In this document: positions 43,773-51,775 of the stretch, piece after piece | Layout of the letters: each line of letters begins with the position of its first letter | Position numbering within the stretch: position 1 is the first letter of the stretch | Origin: SIG565 sp045594065 | GTDB lineage: Bacteria; Bacillota; Clostridia; Oscillospirales; Acutalibacteraceae | Assembly: GCA_045594065.1 (NCBI GenBank) | Contig: JAZNXU010000002.1 | Span: 11,411 to 75,410 of the forward strand | Direction: 5' to 3' | DNA length: 64,000 nt | Made by a program: the position numbers and the translations under genes | The notes under the pieces: model-generated | What the model was told of the DNA's origin: nothing | Databases searched by the model: none | Seen by the model: the letters and a program-made list of their open reading frames with translations, nothing else

Positions 43773-44396
43773 ATGCGTATTTTATTTCAGGGAGATTCAA
43801 TTACCGATGCCGATAGAACTAGAGTGCGTCGTGATGAATATGTGGGTAACGGTTATCCGCTGCTTGTAAAATCAGCTCTGGGATTAGAGTTCCCCGACCG
43901 TGATTCCTTTTATAATAGAGGAGAAAGTGGCAATAGAATTGTTAATTTATACTCCCGCATTAAAAGGGATATTATTAACTTGAAGCCTGATGTTATGAGT
44001 ATTCTCATCGGTGTTAACGATGTTTGGCACGAGTTTGAAGAAAGCCCCAACGGCGTTGATGCAGATAAGTTTTACAAAATTTACGATATGTTAATTGAAG
44101 AGGTTTTAGAGGCTCTGCCCGATATTAAAATTATGATTATGGAGCCGTTTGTTTTAAGGGGACTCGGTACCGAGGCTCATTGGGACGAGTTTGACCGTGA
44201 AGTTAAAAAGCGTGCCGCAATGTCGCGCAAAATTGCCGAAAAATACAATCTAACATTCATACCGCTTCAGGCAGGTTTTGATGAACTGAGCAAAAAGGCA
44301 CCCAACGGTTTCTGGCTTATGGACGGTGTTCACCCGAATCCCGCAGGTCACGAGTTTATTAAAGAACAGTGGTTGAAAGCTTTCAGAACACTATAA
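43773..44396 (+). CDS. SGNH/GDSL hydrolase, cytosolic
   Basis: This 207-residue SGNH esterase shows all four blocks: I FQGDSITDADRTR (Ser ~9), II ESGNRIVNLYSRI (Gly), III ILIGVNDVWHEF (Asn ~76), V MDGVHPNPAGHEF (Asp/His ~190). There is no signal peptide. Such proteins are commonly carbohydrate acetylesterases. It is the first gene of a five-gene operon facing the GH95 fucosidase gene; the second SGNH gene, related to it, starts 11 bases after the stop. The exact acyl substrate is inferred from context only. Confidence 0.88.
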   Translation: MRILFQGDSITDADRTRVRRDEYVGNGYPLLVKSALGLEFPDRDSFYNRGESGNRIVNLYSRIKRDIINLKPDVMSILIGVNDVWHEFEESPNGVDADKFYKIYDMLIEEVLEALPDIKIMIMEPFVLRGLGTEAHWDEFDREVKKRAAMSRKIAEKYNLTFIPLQAGFDELSKKAPNGFWLMDGVHPNPAGHEFIKEQWLKAFRTL

Positions 44397-44407
44397 AAGG
44401 TGATACT

Positions 44408-45055
44408 ATGATAAGTTTTAAAAACAATGAGGTTATTCTTTTTCAGGGCGATTCTATTACCGACGGACTTCGCGGCAGAAATTACTCCGACCTTAATCAT
44501 GTTTTAGGTCATGGCTATCAGTACATATTAGGCTCTGAGTTTTACGCCGATAATATAAGCAAGAACATTCAGGTAATAAACAGAGGTGTAGGCGGAAATC
44601 GAATTGCCGACCTTTACGGACGCTGGAATGAGGATTGCCTTGACCTGAATCCGACGGTACTCAGCGTGCTTGTAGGTGTTAATGATGTGTGGTTTTCATA
44701 TGATAATCGCGGCGGATCAACACCCGATAGATACGAAAAGATTTTCCATTATATGCTCGACGAAGTGCTCGAGAAAAATCCTAACACTAAAATTGTTGTT
44801 ATGGAGCCGTTTTGTGGCATATCAAAAAATCAGCCTTTCAGCGAATACATTAACGCAAATGTGCCGTTTTATGCCGAAAAGGCAAGAAAGGTAGCCGAGG
44901 ATTATAAGGCTATATTCGTGCCGCTTCAGGATATGTTCAATGAAAAGGCTAAAGAAACCGATATTTTCGAGCTTATATGGGACGGTGTTCATCCCACGGC
45001 TCTCGGTCATCAGCTCATAGCACGCCGTTGGAAAGAGAGCTTTATAAAGGAGTAG
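44408..45055 (+). CDS. SGNH/GDSL hydrolase, cytosolic (second copy)
   Basis: This ~215-residue paralogue of the preceding gene has block I LFQGDSITDGLRGR (Ser ~14), II GVGGNRIADLYGRW, III VLVGVNDVWFSY, V IWDGVHPTALGHQL (Asp/His ~200). There is no signal peptide. The start at the ATG at 44408 follows AAGGTGATACT; the frame extends upstream but only inside the previous gene. The pair probably arose by tandem duplication and then diverged, which may give two acyl-position specificities. Confidence 0.87.
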   Translation: MISFKNNEVILFQGDSITDGLRGRNYSDLNHVLGHGYQYILGSEFYADNISKNIQVINRGVGGNRIADLYGRWNEDCLDLNPTVLSVLVGVNDVWFSYDNRGGSTPDRYEKIFHYMLDEVLEKNPNTKIVVMEPFCGISKNQPFSEYINANVPFYAEKARKVAEDYKAIFVPLQDMFNEKAKETDIFELIWDGVHPTALGHQLIARRWKESFIKE

Positions 45056-45058
45056 AAT

Positions 45059-45742
45059 ATGGAAATCAAAATGAATATGCAGTTTTCGTCAGCCGATGAA
45101 AACGGAAAAATGAATTATGCGGTTTATTATCCCGATGATTATACAGATTTACCCTTAATGATTTATCTTCACGGTGCAGGCGAGAGAGGCACAAATTTCG
45201 AGCATATCTACCGTTGCGGTCTGCCAATGCACTTAGCAAAGGGTCGCACATATCCCGCCGTTATTTTGGTGCCGCAGTGTCCTGCGAAATATGTGTGGGA
45301 TAATGTTGTAGAAGATGTAAAATCGATTATAGATGAAACGGTTGTGAAGTTTGATATTAAGCCTGACCGTATCTGCCTTACGGGCAGCAGTATGGGTGGC
45401 TTTGGTACTTGGATGATGGGACTTACCTATCGTAACTTCTTTTCAGCTATTGCCCCGATAGCAGGCGGCGGAATGTCGTGGCGTGCATCGAATCTTTGTA
45501 CAACTCCTGTATATGCAGTGCACGGCACCGAGGACAAATTAGTGTTACCCGTTTGTTCTCAGATGATGTGCGATGCCGTAAATGCTACGGGTGGCAATGC
45601 AAAGCTTGTGCTTATGGAAAATGCAGGACACGGTGAGCCTATCAACGAGGCTTACGGTAGTATGGATGTTGTGGATTGGTTACTCTCTCAACGCCGTACT
45701 GATTTTAGAGAAGTTCCCGAGATGTATTCTTTTATCTTTTAA
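45059..45742 (+). CDS. Alpha/beta-hydrolase esterase (prolyl-oligopeptidase/CE1-like)
   Basis: This 227-residue alpha/beta hydrolase has an oxyanion strand LMIYLHGAGERGTNFE (~31-46), nucleophile elbow CLTGSSMGGFGTWMMG (Ser ~117), Asp in VYAVHGTEDKLVLP (~160) and His in MENAGHGEPINEA (~193). There is no signal peptide. The shape resembles phospholipase/carboxylesterase and feruloyl- or acetyl-esterase-like proteins found in polysaccharide loci. It starts 3 bases after the preceding stop, with AAAGGAG upstream, so the operon is tight. It adds a mechanistically unrelated esterase to the SGNH set. Confidence 0.85.
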   Translation: MEIKMNMQFSSADENGKMNYAVYYPDDYTDLPLMIYLHGAGERGTNFEHIYRCGLPMHLAKGRTYPAVILVPQCPAKYVWDNVVEDVKSIIDETVVKFDIKPDRICLTGSSMGGFGTWMMGLTYRNFFSAIAPIAGGGMSWRASNLCTTPVYAVHGTEDKLVLPVCSQMMCDAVNATGGNAKLVLMENAGHGEPINEAYGSMDVVDWLLSQRRTDFREVPEMYSFIF

Positions 45743-45755
45743 TAGGAGGCAAATT

Positions 45756-47048
45756 ATGAAAAAAATTATTGCTTTAATATTGGCTATACTTATGGTGTTA
45801 ACCCTTACTGCTTGCGGCGGTACCAAAAACAACGGAGAAAATAATGGTGAACCAGTAGGCAATGTTTCAGGCGAAAAGGGTCAAGGCACACCTGCTGAAG
45901 TAGGTGCTATCGAAACCGAGTCTGCCCTTGCTAATGCGGCAAAACTGCTGAAAACCGAGAAAAAATTAACTATCGGTTATATCGGCGGTTCAATTACTCA
46001 CGGTAGCTCTGCAGCACAACCTATGGGTAACAGTGAACTTAATAAAGAGGGCAAACTTACGAACAATTGGGTTAACCGCACCTCAACTTATTTTACAGAA
46101 AAATATCCTGATGCCATAATAGAAACAGTAAATGTCGGCGTTTCCAACACACAAACCAATTTCGCTATTTACAGATTGACCTCCCAGCTTATGAATACTA
46201 ACGGTCACGATATGCCAGACCTTGTGTTTATTGAGTTTACTACTAACGACTGGATTAGCGGTGACGACCTGAAAATCGAAATTGAGTCTTTAATCCGCAA
46301 CATTTATGCAGCTAATCCCTATGTCGAAATTGTAGTAGTTTCAACCAATGTAAGTCCTGCCAGCCCATCGCGTAAGCTTTACCGTGAAATCTGTACCGAA
46401 TACGGTATTCCGTTTGTGGATGTGGGTCAGAAATTGCGCAGCGCAATCCGCGAAAAACACGGAACAAGTGATGAATCGAACGCGAAATTCTATACTACAG
46501 ATAATTTGCATCCAAGTGCAGAAGGCTATAAGCTTTACTATGATTTAATTATCGAAACCATTGAGCCGCTTTTAACAGCAGAGCTTAAAAGCAATAAGCT
46601 TTATAATAATTACGAAAATCTTCGTGAGCCTGTTTGCAGTAATTTAATATCAAATCCAAAAATTACACTCGCTAAAGAATTAACTGCGAGCGGCAGTACA
46701 TCATTTGTTGAATCGCCGCTTACCGTGGTTTATTACGACACCGACCTTATCGATGATGTAATAACCGTTGTTCCGAGTTATTTAGAAATGAATATAGGCA
46801 GCACTGTTAAATGTAGTTTCACCGGTAACACTTTTGGCATACTGTTAGGCTTCACCAGAAACCCGTTTAAAATCGAGTACAGAGTTGACGGCGGTGAATG
46901 GAAAACCTATGAAATGAACTCACACCTTGTTGAGCACACGCAGGTAAAAATACTTGAGCATACTCTGTCTGATGGTGCACACACTGCTGAGATAAAGGTG
47001 GCAACCGATGGCTTCCGTTTAGGCGCCATTCTTACAAATGAAAAATAA
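45756..47048 (+). CDS. SGNH/GDSL esterase lipoprotein with C-terminal beta-sandwich
   Basis: This ~430-residue lipoprotein has a signal peptide ending LTLTAC (modified Cys ~21), a linker, then an SGNH domain: IGYIGGSITHGSSA (Ser ~80), NVGVSNTQTNF, FIEFTTNDWISGD (Asn), TDNLHPSAEGYKL (Asp/His ~240). After ~residue 270 comes a ~140-residue all-beta domain (GSTVKCSFTGNTFGILLGF, RVDGGEWKTYE, HTLSDGAHTAEI) like a carbohydrate-binding module. The ATG at 45756 follows AGGAGG; a longer frame upstream lies in the previous gene. The pseudogene at 38752 is a close paralogue. Probable role: deacetylating a glycan at the cell surface. Confidence 0.88.
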   Translation: MKKIIALILAILMVLTLTACGGTKNNGENNGEPVGNVSGEKGQGTPAEVGAIETESALANAAKLLKTEKKLTIGYIGGSITHGSSAAQPMGNSELNKEGKLTNNWVNRTSTYFTEKYPDAIIETVNVGVSNTQTNFAIYRLTSQLMNTNGHDMPDLVFIEFTTNDWISGDDLKIEIESLIRNIYAANPYVEIVVVSTNVSPASPSRKLYREICTEYGIPFVDVGQKLRSAIREKHGTSDESNAKFYTTDNLHPSAEGYKLYYDLIIETIEPLLTAELKSNKLYNNYENLREPVCSNLISNPKITLAKELTASGSTSFVESPLTVVYYDTDLIDDVITVVPSYLEMNIGSTVKCSFTGNTFGILLGFTRNPFKIEYRVDGGEWKTYEMNSHLVEHTQVKILEHTLSDGAHTAEIKVATDGFRLGAILTNEK

Positions 47049-47057
47049 GGTGAAATT

Positions 47058-48011
47058 ATGATACTCTCTAGTGAGCAATTAAAATCAATAGTTTTCGGTG
47101 CTTATTATTTTTGGGAAACCGACGACGGATATCTTCACCCGATACAGCACACCGAAAAGCAGGTTGAATATTTTAAAAATCTTTTAGAGTTTTATTATGT
47201 CAGAAGCATTGCGGGCAATGCTAAAACCATAGAATTTTCTACTACAGCCACCGAGATTTCTTTCGATTATAAAATACCGTGGTTTGGCGGACTTGATACC
47301 GTTGAACTTATGGTAGACGGAATTATAATCCAAAAAATCGATGCCGAAGCTTTAAAAAGTGGCAGTAATATTGCCTTTACTCTCCCTGAGGGTGAAAAGC
47401 AGGTAGTGATTTATTTGCCGACCGATGCGCAGATGGTTATTAAAAACTTTTCAATTAATGCGCCGTTTAAACCCGCGCAAAAAGGGGATAAGGTGCTATG
47501 GATTGGCGATTCTATAACTCAAGGCTACGGTCCGCACCGTTCTGCCTGCACATATGTAAGTGTTGCAAACCGCCTGCTTAATTACGATATTGTGAATCAG
47601 GGCATAGGTGGGTATTATTACGATAAAAACTCACTGGATAAAATGGCTGGTTATCAGCCCGATAAAATCATTATTGCGCTCGGTACTAATCAATATAGTG
47701 ACCCTGAGGCTCCGAGAAAAGTTACCGAATATTATGAGCTTTTACACGAGCTTTACGGTGACACCCCCGTACTTTGTATAACTCCGCTCTGGCGCCCCGA
47801 TTTAAAGGACGAAAATTATGAAGCATTTGTTGCCTTTTGCGGAAAGATTGCGGAGATTTGTAAACAGTACGATAATATAACGGTGGTTGATGGTTTAAAG
47901 CTTATCCCGCACTTGAACGACTATATCTTCGACAATGTTCATCCCAACGCTTTAGGCTGCGAAGTCTACGGCAGAAATTTAGTTGAGGAAATAAGAAAAA
48001 TAGGATTTTAA
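47058..48011 (+). CDS. Two-domain SGNH esterase (CE2/CE20-like architecture)
   Basis: This 317-residue protein has residues ~40-150 as a jelly-roll-like beta domain (IEFSTTATEISFDYKIPW, VELMVDGIIIQKID, KQVVIYLPTDAQMVIKNFSI). The remainder is an SGNH domain: VLWIGDSITQGYGPHR (Ser ~159), VNQGIGGYYYD, IIIALGTNQYSD (Asn), IFDNVHPNALGCEVYG (Asp/His ~300). An N-terminal beta domain in front of SGNH is the layout of CE2-type carbohydrate esterases and of some xyloglucan acetylesterases. There is no signal peptide. It is the last gene of the operon; its terminator appears to be split by the insertion sequence. Confidence 0.85.
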   Translation: MILSSEQLKSIVFGAYYFWETDDGYLHPIQHTEKQVEYFKNLLEFYYVRSIAGNAKTIEFSTTATEISFDYKIPWFGGLDTVELMVDGIIIQKIDAEALKSGSNIAFTLPEGEKQVVIYLPTDAQMVIKNFSINAPFKPAQKGDKVLWIGDSITQGYGPHRSACTYVSVANRLLNYDIVNQGIGGYYYDKNSLDKMAGYQPDKIIIALGTNQYSDPEAPRKVTEYYELLHELYGDTPVLCITPLWRPDLKDENYEAFVAFCGKIAEICKQYDNITVVDGLKLIPHLNDYIFDNVHPNALGCEVYGRNLVEEIRKIGF

Positions 48012-48109
48012 ATTGATTTCATAAATTTTAGTTGTAATAAAAAATCCGCCTCTTTTTGAAGTGAACCCCTTTTGTTAGATAAAAGAGTCTAATGAAAGGG
48101 GTTAATTCT

Positions 48110-48628
48110 ATGTCAAAAAAGAAGTATAGTGATGAACTGAAACTTGAAATAGTAGAGAGATATTTTAAAGAAGATATCAGCGCAAAACAATTAGCAAAAG
48201 AATATTACATAGGTTCAGAAGCAGACATAAAGAAATGGATTGCAATGTATGAACACCATGGTGTTCGCGGCTTGTGTACTGTAAACGGTAGTTATGCTGG
48301 TAATTTTAAAGTGTCTGTGGTAGAATATATGCAGAATACAGGAGCCTCAATAAGACAAACTGCTGCATATTTCAATATTCCTTCTCCTCAAACCGTTGCC
48401 TTATGGCAACGCATCTACAACACTGAGGGTAAAGAGGCTCTGTGTGAAGAACGTAGAGGCAGGGCAAACAAGATGAATTCTAAAAAAGGCAAAAAACCAC
48501 AAGATAATAAAAAAGAAAACGAAGACATATTAGCTGAATTAAAACGTCTTCGTATGGAGAATGAATATTTAAAAAAATTGAATGCCTTAATTCAAGAGCG
48601 AGAAAAATCTCAGCATACGACAAAGTAG
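48110..48628 (+). CDS. IS3-family transposase OrfA (helix-turn-helix)
   Basis: This ~172-residue DNA-binding part of the transposase has two helix-turn-helix units (SDELKLEIVERYFKEDISAK at ~6-25; ASIRQTAAYFNIPSPQT ~80-96) and a leucine zipper near the end (LAELKRLRMENEYLKKLNAL). The start at 48110 follows AAAGGGG; another ATG 18 bases upstream in frame overlaps that site. Near the 3' end, A7 at 48571-48577 lies in the phase A-AAA-AAA, the standard -1 slippery site for making OrfAB. Confidence 0.88.
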   Translation: MSKKKYSDELKLEIVERYFKEDISAKQLAKEYYIGSEADIKKWIAMYEHHGVRGLCTVNGSYAGNFKVSVVEYMQNTGASIRQTAAYFNIPSPQTVALWQRIYNTEGKEALCEERRGRANKMNSKKGKKPQDNKKENEDILAELKRLRMENEYLKKLNALIQEREKSQHTTK

Positions 48629-49473
48629 CTGTCATTGAAGAATTAAGGCATAAATACAAGTTGGCAGCTCTTTTGAAAATAGCAAATATACCTCACAGTA
48701 CATATTACTACTATCTTAAGCAATCTAAGAAAGAGGATAAATATGCAGTTATTAAAGAAGAAATAATTTCAATTTATCACGAAAATCAAGGCAGATATGG
48801 TTATCGGCGAATCACAATGGAATTACATAACCGAGGTTATGTAATAAACCATAAAACAGTTCAACGCTTAATGAATGTATTAAACCTCAAGTGTATGGTT
48901 AGGGTTAAAAAGTATCATTCATACAAAGGTGAGATTGGTAAAATTGCACCCAACATAATTGAACGAAATTTTAATGCAGAAGCTCCAAACCAAAAATGGA
49001 CTACCGATATAACCGAGTTCGAACTGTTTGGAGAAAAGATATATTTATCTCCAATTTTAGATATGTACAACGGAGAAATAGTTAGTTACAACATCAGCGA
49101 AAGACCAGTGTTAAATCAAGTATTAAAAATGCTTGATTCTGCATTTGAAAAGATACCGAATAATACAGGTTTAATTTTTCATTCAGACCAAGGTTGGCAA
49201 TACCAACATAAGAAATACCAAAAGAAGCTATTGGATAAAGGCATTATTCAAAGCATGTCAAGAAAAGGTAATTGCTTAGATAATTCAATTATGGAAAACT
49301 TCTTTGGTCTGTTGAAATCAGAGTTATTTTATCTAAGAAAGTTTGAATCAATGGACGAATTCAAGCTTGAATTAGAAAAATACATAGATTACTATAATAA
49401 TAAAAGAATCAAGAGCAAACTAAAAGGACTGAGTCCTGTTCAATACAGGATTCAATCCTCGTTAGTTGCCTAA
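48577..49473 (+). CDS. IS3-family transposase OrfB (DDE catalytic domain)
   Basis: This frame is open from 48565 and is entered by -1 frameshifting at 48571-48577; no good start codon with ribosome binding site exists for independent translation. The fused product continues after KK as IECLNSRARKISAYDK, then VIEELRHKYKLAALLKIANI, as in IS150-type OrfAB. The rve integrase core has the DDE triad: Asp in WTTDITEFEL, Asp in FHSDQGWQYQH, Glu in NCLDNSIMENFFGLLKSE. It ends KLKGLSPVQYR, as is typical. Confidence 0.87.
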   Translation: MECLNSRARKISAYDKVAVIEELRHKYKLAALLKIANIPHSTYYYYLKQSKKEDKYAVIKEEIISIYHENQGRYGYRRITMELHNRGYVINHKTVQRLMNVLNLKCMVRVKKYHSYKGEIGKIAPNIIERNFNAEAPNQKWTTDITEFELFGEKIYLSPILDMYNGEIVSYNISERPVLNQVLKMLDSAFEKIPNNTGLIFHSDQGWQYQHKKYQKKLLDKGIIQSMSRKGNCLDNSIMENFFGLLKSELFYLRKFESMDEFKLELEKYIDYYNNKRIKSKLKGLSPVQYRIQSSLVA

Positions 49474-49507
49474 TTAAATTTTTGTCTAACTTTTTGGGGT
49501 CAGTACA

Positions 49508-49840
49508 ATAGCGGGTGGTTTTTCATTTTCGGGCATATCCCTAACCGATACTGGCGACGCACATTTTGGTTTTTAAGTCTGCGTAAAATACTTTTTGTCT
49601 GTATTTTGGCGCAAATACTATATAATAATGGCAATTCCATTTTTTGTGTGTTAAACTATTTATACTGATTTATTCTTTTTTCATTTATAAACCTCTTTTG
49701 AATCACGCGACTATCGCGTGGTTTTCGTTATACAATCAGAGAGCCACCTATGCAAATTTTTGCGCATTTTGCTTTAAGAAACGAAAAAATAATGTAATCA
49801 TGACTACCGGCTTAGCCGGTAGTTTGCTCTGCGCCCATAA
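49508..49840. other. Gap with palindromes beside the IS
   Basis: No credible ORF is present. The first bases (GCGGGTGGTTTTT) look like the right half of the terminator whose left half lies before the IS. A possible -10 (TATAAT) is at about 49620. Hairpins are CACGCGA/TCGCGTG (49704-49720, followed by GTTTTCG) and ACTACCGGC/GCCGGTAGT (49803-49823). The palindromes resemble the ends of IS200/IS605-type or miniature elements; this is inference. Confidence 0.4.
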
Positions 49841-49939
49841 GCCGCTGTTACTGGCGGGACTGAAAGTCCACCGAATGATTTACCACTTACAAGTGGAGCC
49901 GCACGCTGCGGCGGGATTACCTTTAAAATTCAAGACCAG

Positions 49940-50659
49940 TTGGATTTCCCCGCACATTTGCATGACAATATTGAACTGGCTTATGTGGAGCGCGGAGAGG
50001 GTGTAGCCATATGTGACGATAAGATAGTAAATTTAAAATCGGGCGATTTCTTCATTGCTTTTCCAAATCAGGTACACAAATACGAAGGTTTTCCTAAAGG
50101 CGGTGTTTATTATATGCTTATAATAAAGCCCTCACATCTCAGCTACTATGAAAGTGTTTTCTTTGACCTTAAGCCTACCACCCCCAAATGTCACCCTGAC
50201 CCCGACAGTAATATTTTTGAGCTGTTGAAAATAGCAACATCAGAATATAAAAAAGGAACCAGCATTAATATTTTGGAATCGCTTTTTACAACAATTTTCG
50301 GAATGCTACTAAAGCATTATGAGTTGTTGCGCAACAAAAATCCAGCCGACAAGCTTTCGGAAATACTCGCGTACTGCAACGCGCACTATAAAGAGGATAT
50401 TTCGGTAGAGCAGGTTTGCAAGGCTCTATATATAAGCCGCTCCCACCTTTCACATTCTTTTAATGGCAAAATGAACATTACATTTAACGACTACATAAAC
50501 TCACTAAGAATTACAGAGGCTGTAAGGCTTTTAAGTAGCGGTAAATATTCAGTTACCGAAGCCGCACTTCTTTCAGGCATTTCAACACCTCGCACCTTTT
50601 ACCGCGCCTTTCGGAAAATCCACGGCGTAACACCAAGTGAATTTATCAAACAGTATTAA
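49940..50659 (+). CDS. AraC-family transcriptional regulator, 5' end probably disrupted
   Basis: The protein is at least 239 residues. The N-terminal cupin domain is HLHDNIELAYVERGEGVA with FIAFPNQVHKYEG, and the C-terminal double helix-turn-helix has EDISVEQVCKALYISRSHLSHSF and AALLSGISTPRTFYRAFRKIHG, ending GVTPSEFIKQY. The frame is open back to 49841, but there is no ATG, no ribosome binding site, and the upstream 100 bp are a run of palindromes. Only a few residues seem to be missing, so an element probably replaced the native start. A weak TTG start at 49940 is possible. It would be a natural regulator of the neighbouring sugar genes. Confidence 0.7.
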   Translation: MDFPAHLHDNIELAYVERGEGVAICDDKIVNLKSGDFFIAFPNQVHKYEGFPKGGVYYMLIIKPSHLSYYESVFFDLKPTTPKCHPDPDSNIFELLKIATSEYKKGTSINILESLFTTIFGMLLKHYELLRNKNPADKLSEILAYCNAHYKEDISVEQVCKALYISRSHLSHSFNGKMNITFNDYINSLRITEAVRLLSSGKYSVTEAALLSGISTPRTFYRAFRKIHGVTPSEFIKQY

Positions 50660-50742
50660 GGTATCCGCCATTTAATTCACATTCTTCTTGTAATTTTTCT
50701 TCAATTTATCTTTTATAACTTTTGAAATTTGCCGCAAAATAA

Positions 50743-50856
50743 TATAACAAACGAAAAAAGTCGCAAATAAGCGCTGCTATTGAAAAAATTCACAGCAACT
50801 TTACAGATAACGAATTATCAATAGCAGAGTTCGCCCAAATGTCGGGCACTACCTAG
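50743..50856 (+). pseudogene. Fragment of an AraC-type helix-turn-helix domain
   Basis: The 37 codons before a TAG read AAIEKIHSNFTDNELSIAEF followed by AQMSGTT, the first helix-turn-helix of an AraC C-terminal domain. The second half and all of the sensor domain are missing, and the frame is closed by TAA at 50740. It lies about 80 bp beyond the AraC gene end. Confidence 0.45.
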
Positions 50857-51205
50857 GCATACAGGTGTCTCCACATCAAAATTCAAACAACAAAAGAAAA
50901 AGCCGTATTTCAGAGTATAGACCCTGAAATGCGGCTTAAAAACATTTATTGGAACAGTTAAACATTGCAGCTTATTTGTCCTTATTTTATACCTCTCGGC
51001 TGAAAATGCGAATAGCATTTACTATTCCTCATAAAAACTGCATTTTGGAAAATATTAACAAATGTAATGAACATTAAAACATAAAAAATTTCGGCTCCCT
51101 TAGACTATTAATCAGTCTGTGGGAGCCGATTATGCATCTATATTCTATTATATCTCGAAATAAAATCCTCTTCAAAGATATACGACACTATATATACTGA
51201 TAAAT
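50857..51205. other. Gene-free stretch with two minus-strand terminators
   Basis: I see no coding signal here. Hairpin 1 is AAGCCG-T-ATTTCAG with CTGAAAT-G-CGGCTT (50900-50913 with 50924-50937), followed on the minus strand by a T-rich run. Hairpin 2, at 51092-51128, is described separately. The remainder is AT-rich and featureless. Confidence 0.5.
51083..51128 (-). terminator. Terminator of the ROK-SIS operon
   Basis: The stem CGGCTCCC/GGGAGCCG (51092-51099 with 51121-51128) plus an inner AGACT/AGTCT stem is followed on the minus strand by AAATTTTTTA. It lies 78 bp after the SIS gene stop. Confidence 0.82.
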
Positions 51206-51775
51206 TTATACCGTTCCAAGACCTAACGCCTTGAAATAACATACTATCATATGTGTGAGCATTGAATGTAAATCCTCAATTTGCTCATAAGAATCTGATG
51301 GGATGTTTACATTGATATCGGAAAGTTCTTTCAGTTTACCGCCCTCAAAGCCTGTAAATCCAACAACTGTTCCATTGCGCGACTTTACATACTCGGCAGC
51401 ACGGACAACATTAGGTGAATTACCGCTAGCAGAAATAAGCAGTATAGTGTCACCATCATTCATAAGATTTTTAAGCTGTTCAACAAAAACATCTGCATAA
51501 CAAAAATCATTACCAAGGGCGGTTAAAACCTCAATATTTGCAGAAAGAGAAATTATTTTTGGGCGGTTAGTTTCACTTTTAACGGCGTTCTTACCAAAAT
51601 CACAACAAAAATGATTAGATGTTCCTGCGCTACCGCCATTGCCTGCAACAAAAATCTGATGACCCGATTTATAGCTTTCTAACAGTGCCTTGCAAACATT
51701 TTCTATTTCCTCGGCATCAAGTGTTTCGGCAAGCTTTTCAATATTATTAATATAGTTTTTAATTACTTCTAACAT
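51206..51775 (-). CDS. SIS-domain phosphosugar isomerase (GmhA-like)
   Basis: This 189-residue single SIS domain resembles sedoheptulose-7-phosphate isomerase GmhA: GHQIFVAGNGGSAGTSNHFCCDF (~38-60), LSANIEVLTALGNDFCY (~77-93), ILLISASGNSPNVVRAAEY (~110-128) and EDLHSMLTHMIVCYF at the C-terminus. GmhA makes a heptose precursor, but in Firmicutes such proteins next to a ROK kinase are more likely to handle amino- or hexose-phosphates from glycan breakdown; this is inference. It overlaps the ROK gene by 7 bp, so the two are coupled. Confidence 0.82.
   Translation of the reverse strand: MLEVIKNYINNIEKLAETLDAEEIENVCKALLESYKSGHQIFVAGNGGSAGTSNHFCCDFGKNAVKSETNRPKIISLSANIEVLTALGNDFCYADVFVEQLKNLMNDGDTILLISASGNSPNVVRAAEYVKSRNGTVVGFTGFEGGKLKELSDINVNIPSDSYEQIEDLHSMLTHMIVCYFKALGLGTV

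Larger units (their letters stand above)
48057..49507 (+). mobile_element. IS3-family insertion sequence (IS150-like)
   Basis: This element of about 1451 bp has imperfect terminal inverted repeats: the left end TGAAGTGAACCCCTTTTG (from 48057) and the complement of the right end, TGTACTGACCCCAAAAAG (ending 49507), sharing TG..TGA-CCCC and GTTAGA-AAAA. It carries orfA and orfB with a -1 frameshift site. Both reading frames are complete and all DDE residues are present, so it looks active. I see no clear target-site duplication: left flank TCTTT, right flank ATAGC. Confidence 0.85.

Noticed and set aside
49644..50006. 120-codon ORF upstream of and overlapping AraC
   Set aside because: It runs through several palindromes, has no ribosome binding site, and overlaps the AraC homology in a different frame.
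50818..51018. 66-codon minus-strand ORF in the gap after AraC
   Set aside because: It spans a terminator-like hairpin and the AraC fragment, has no ribosome binding site and no recognisable motif.
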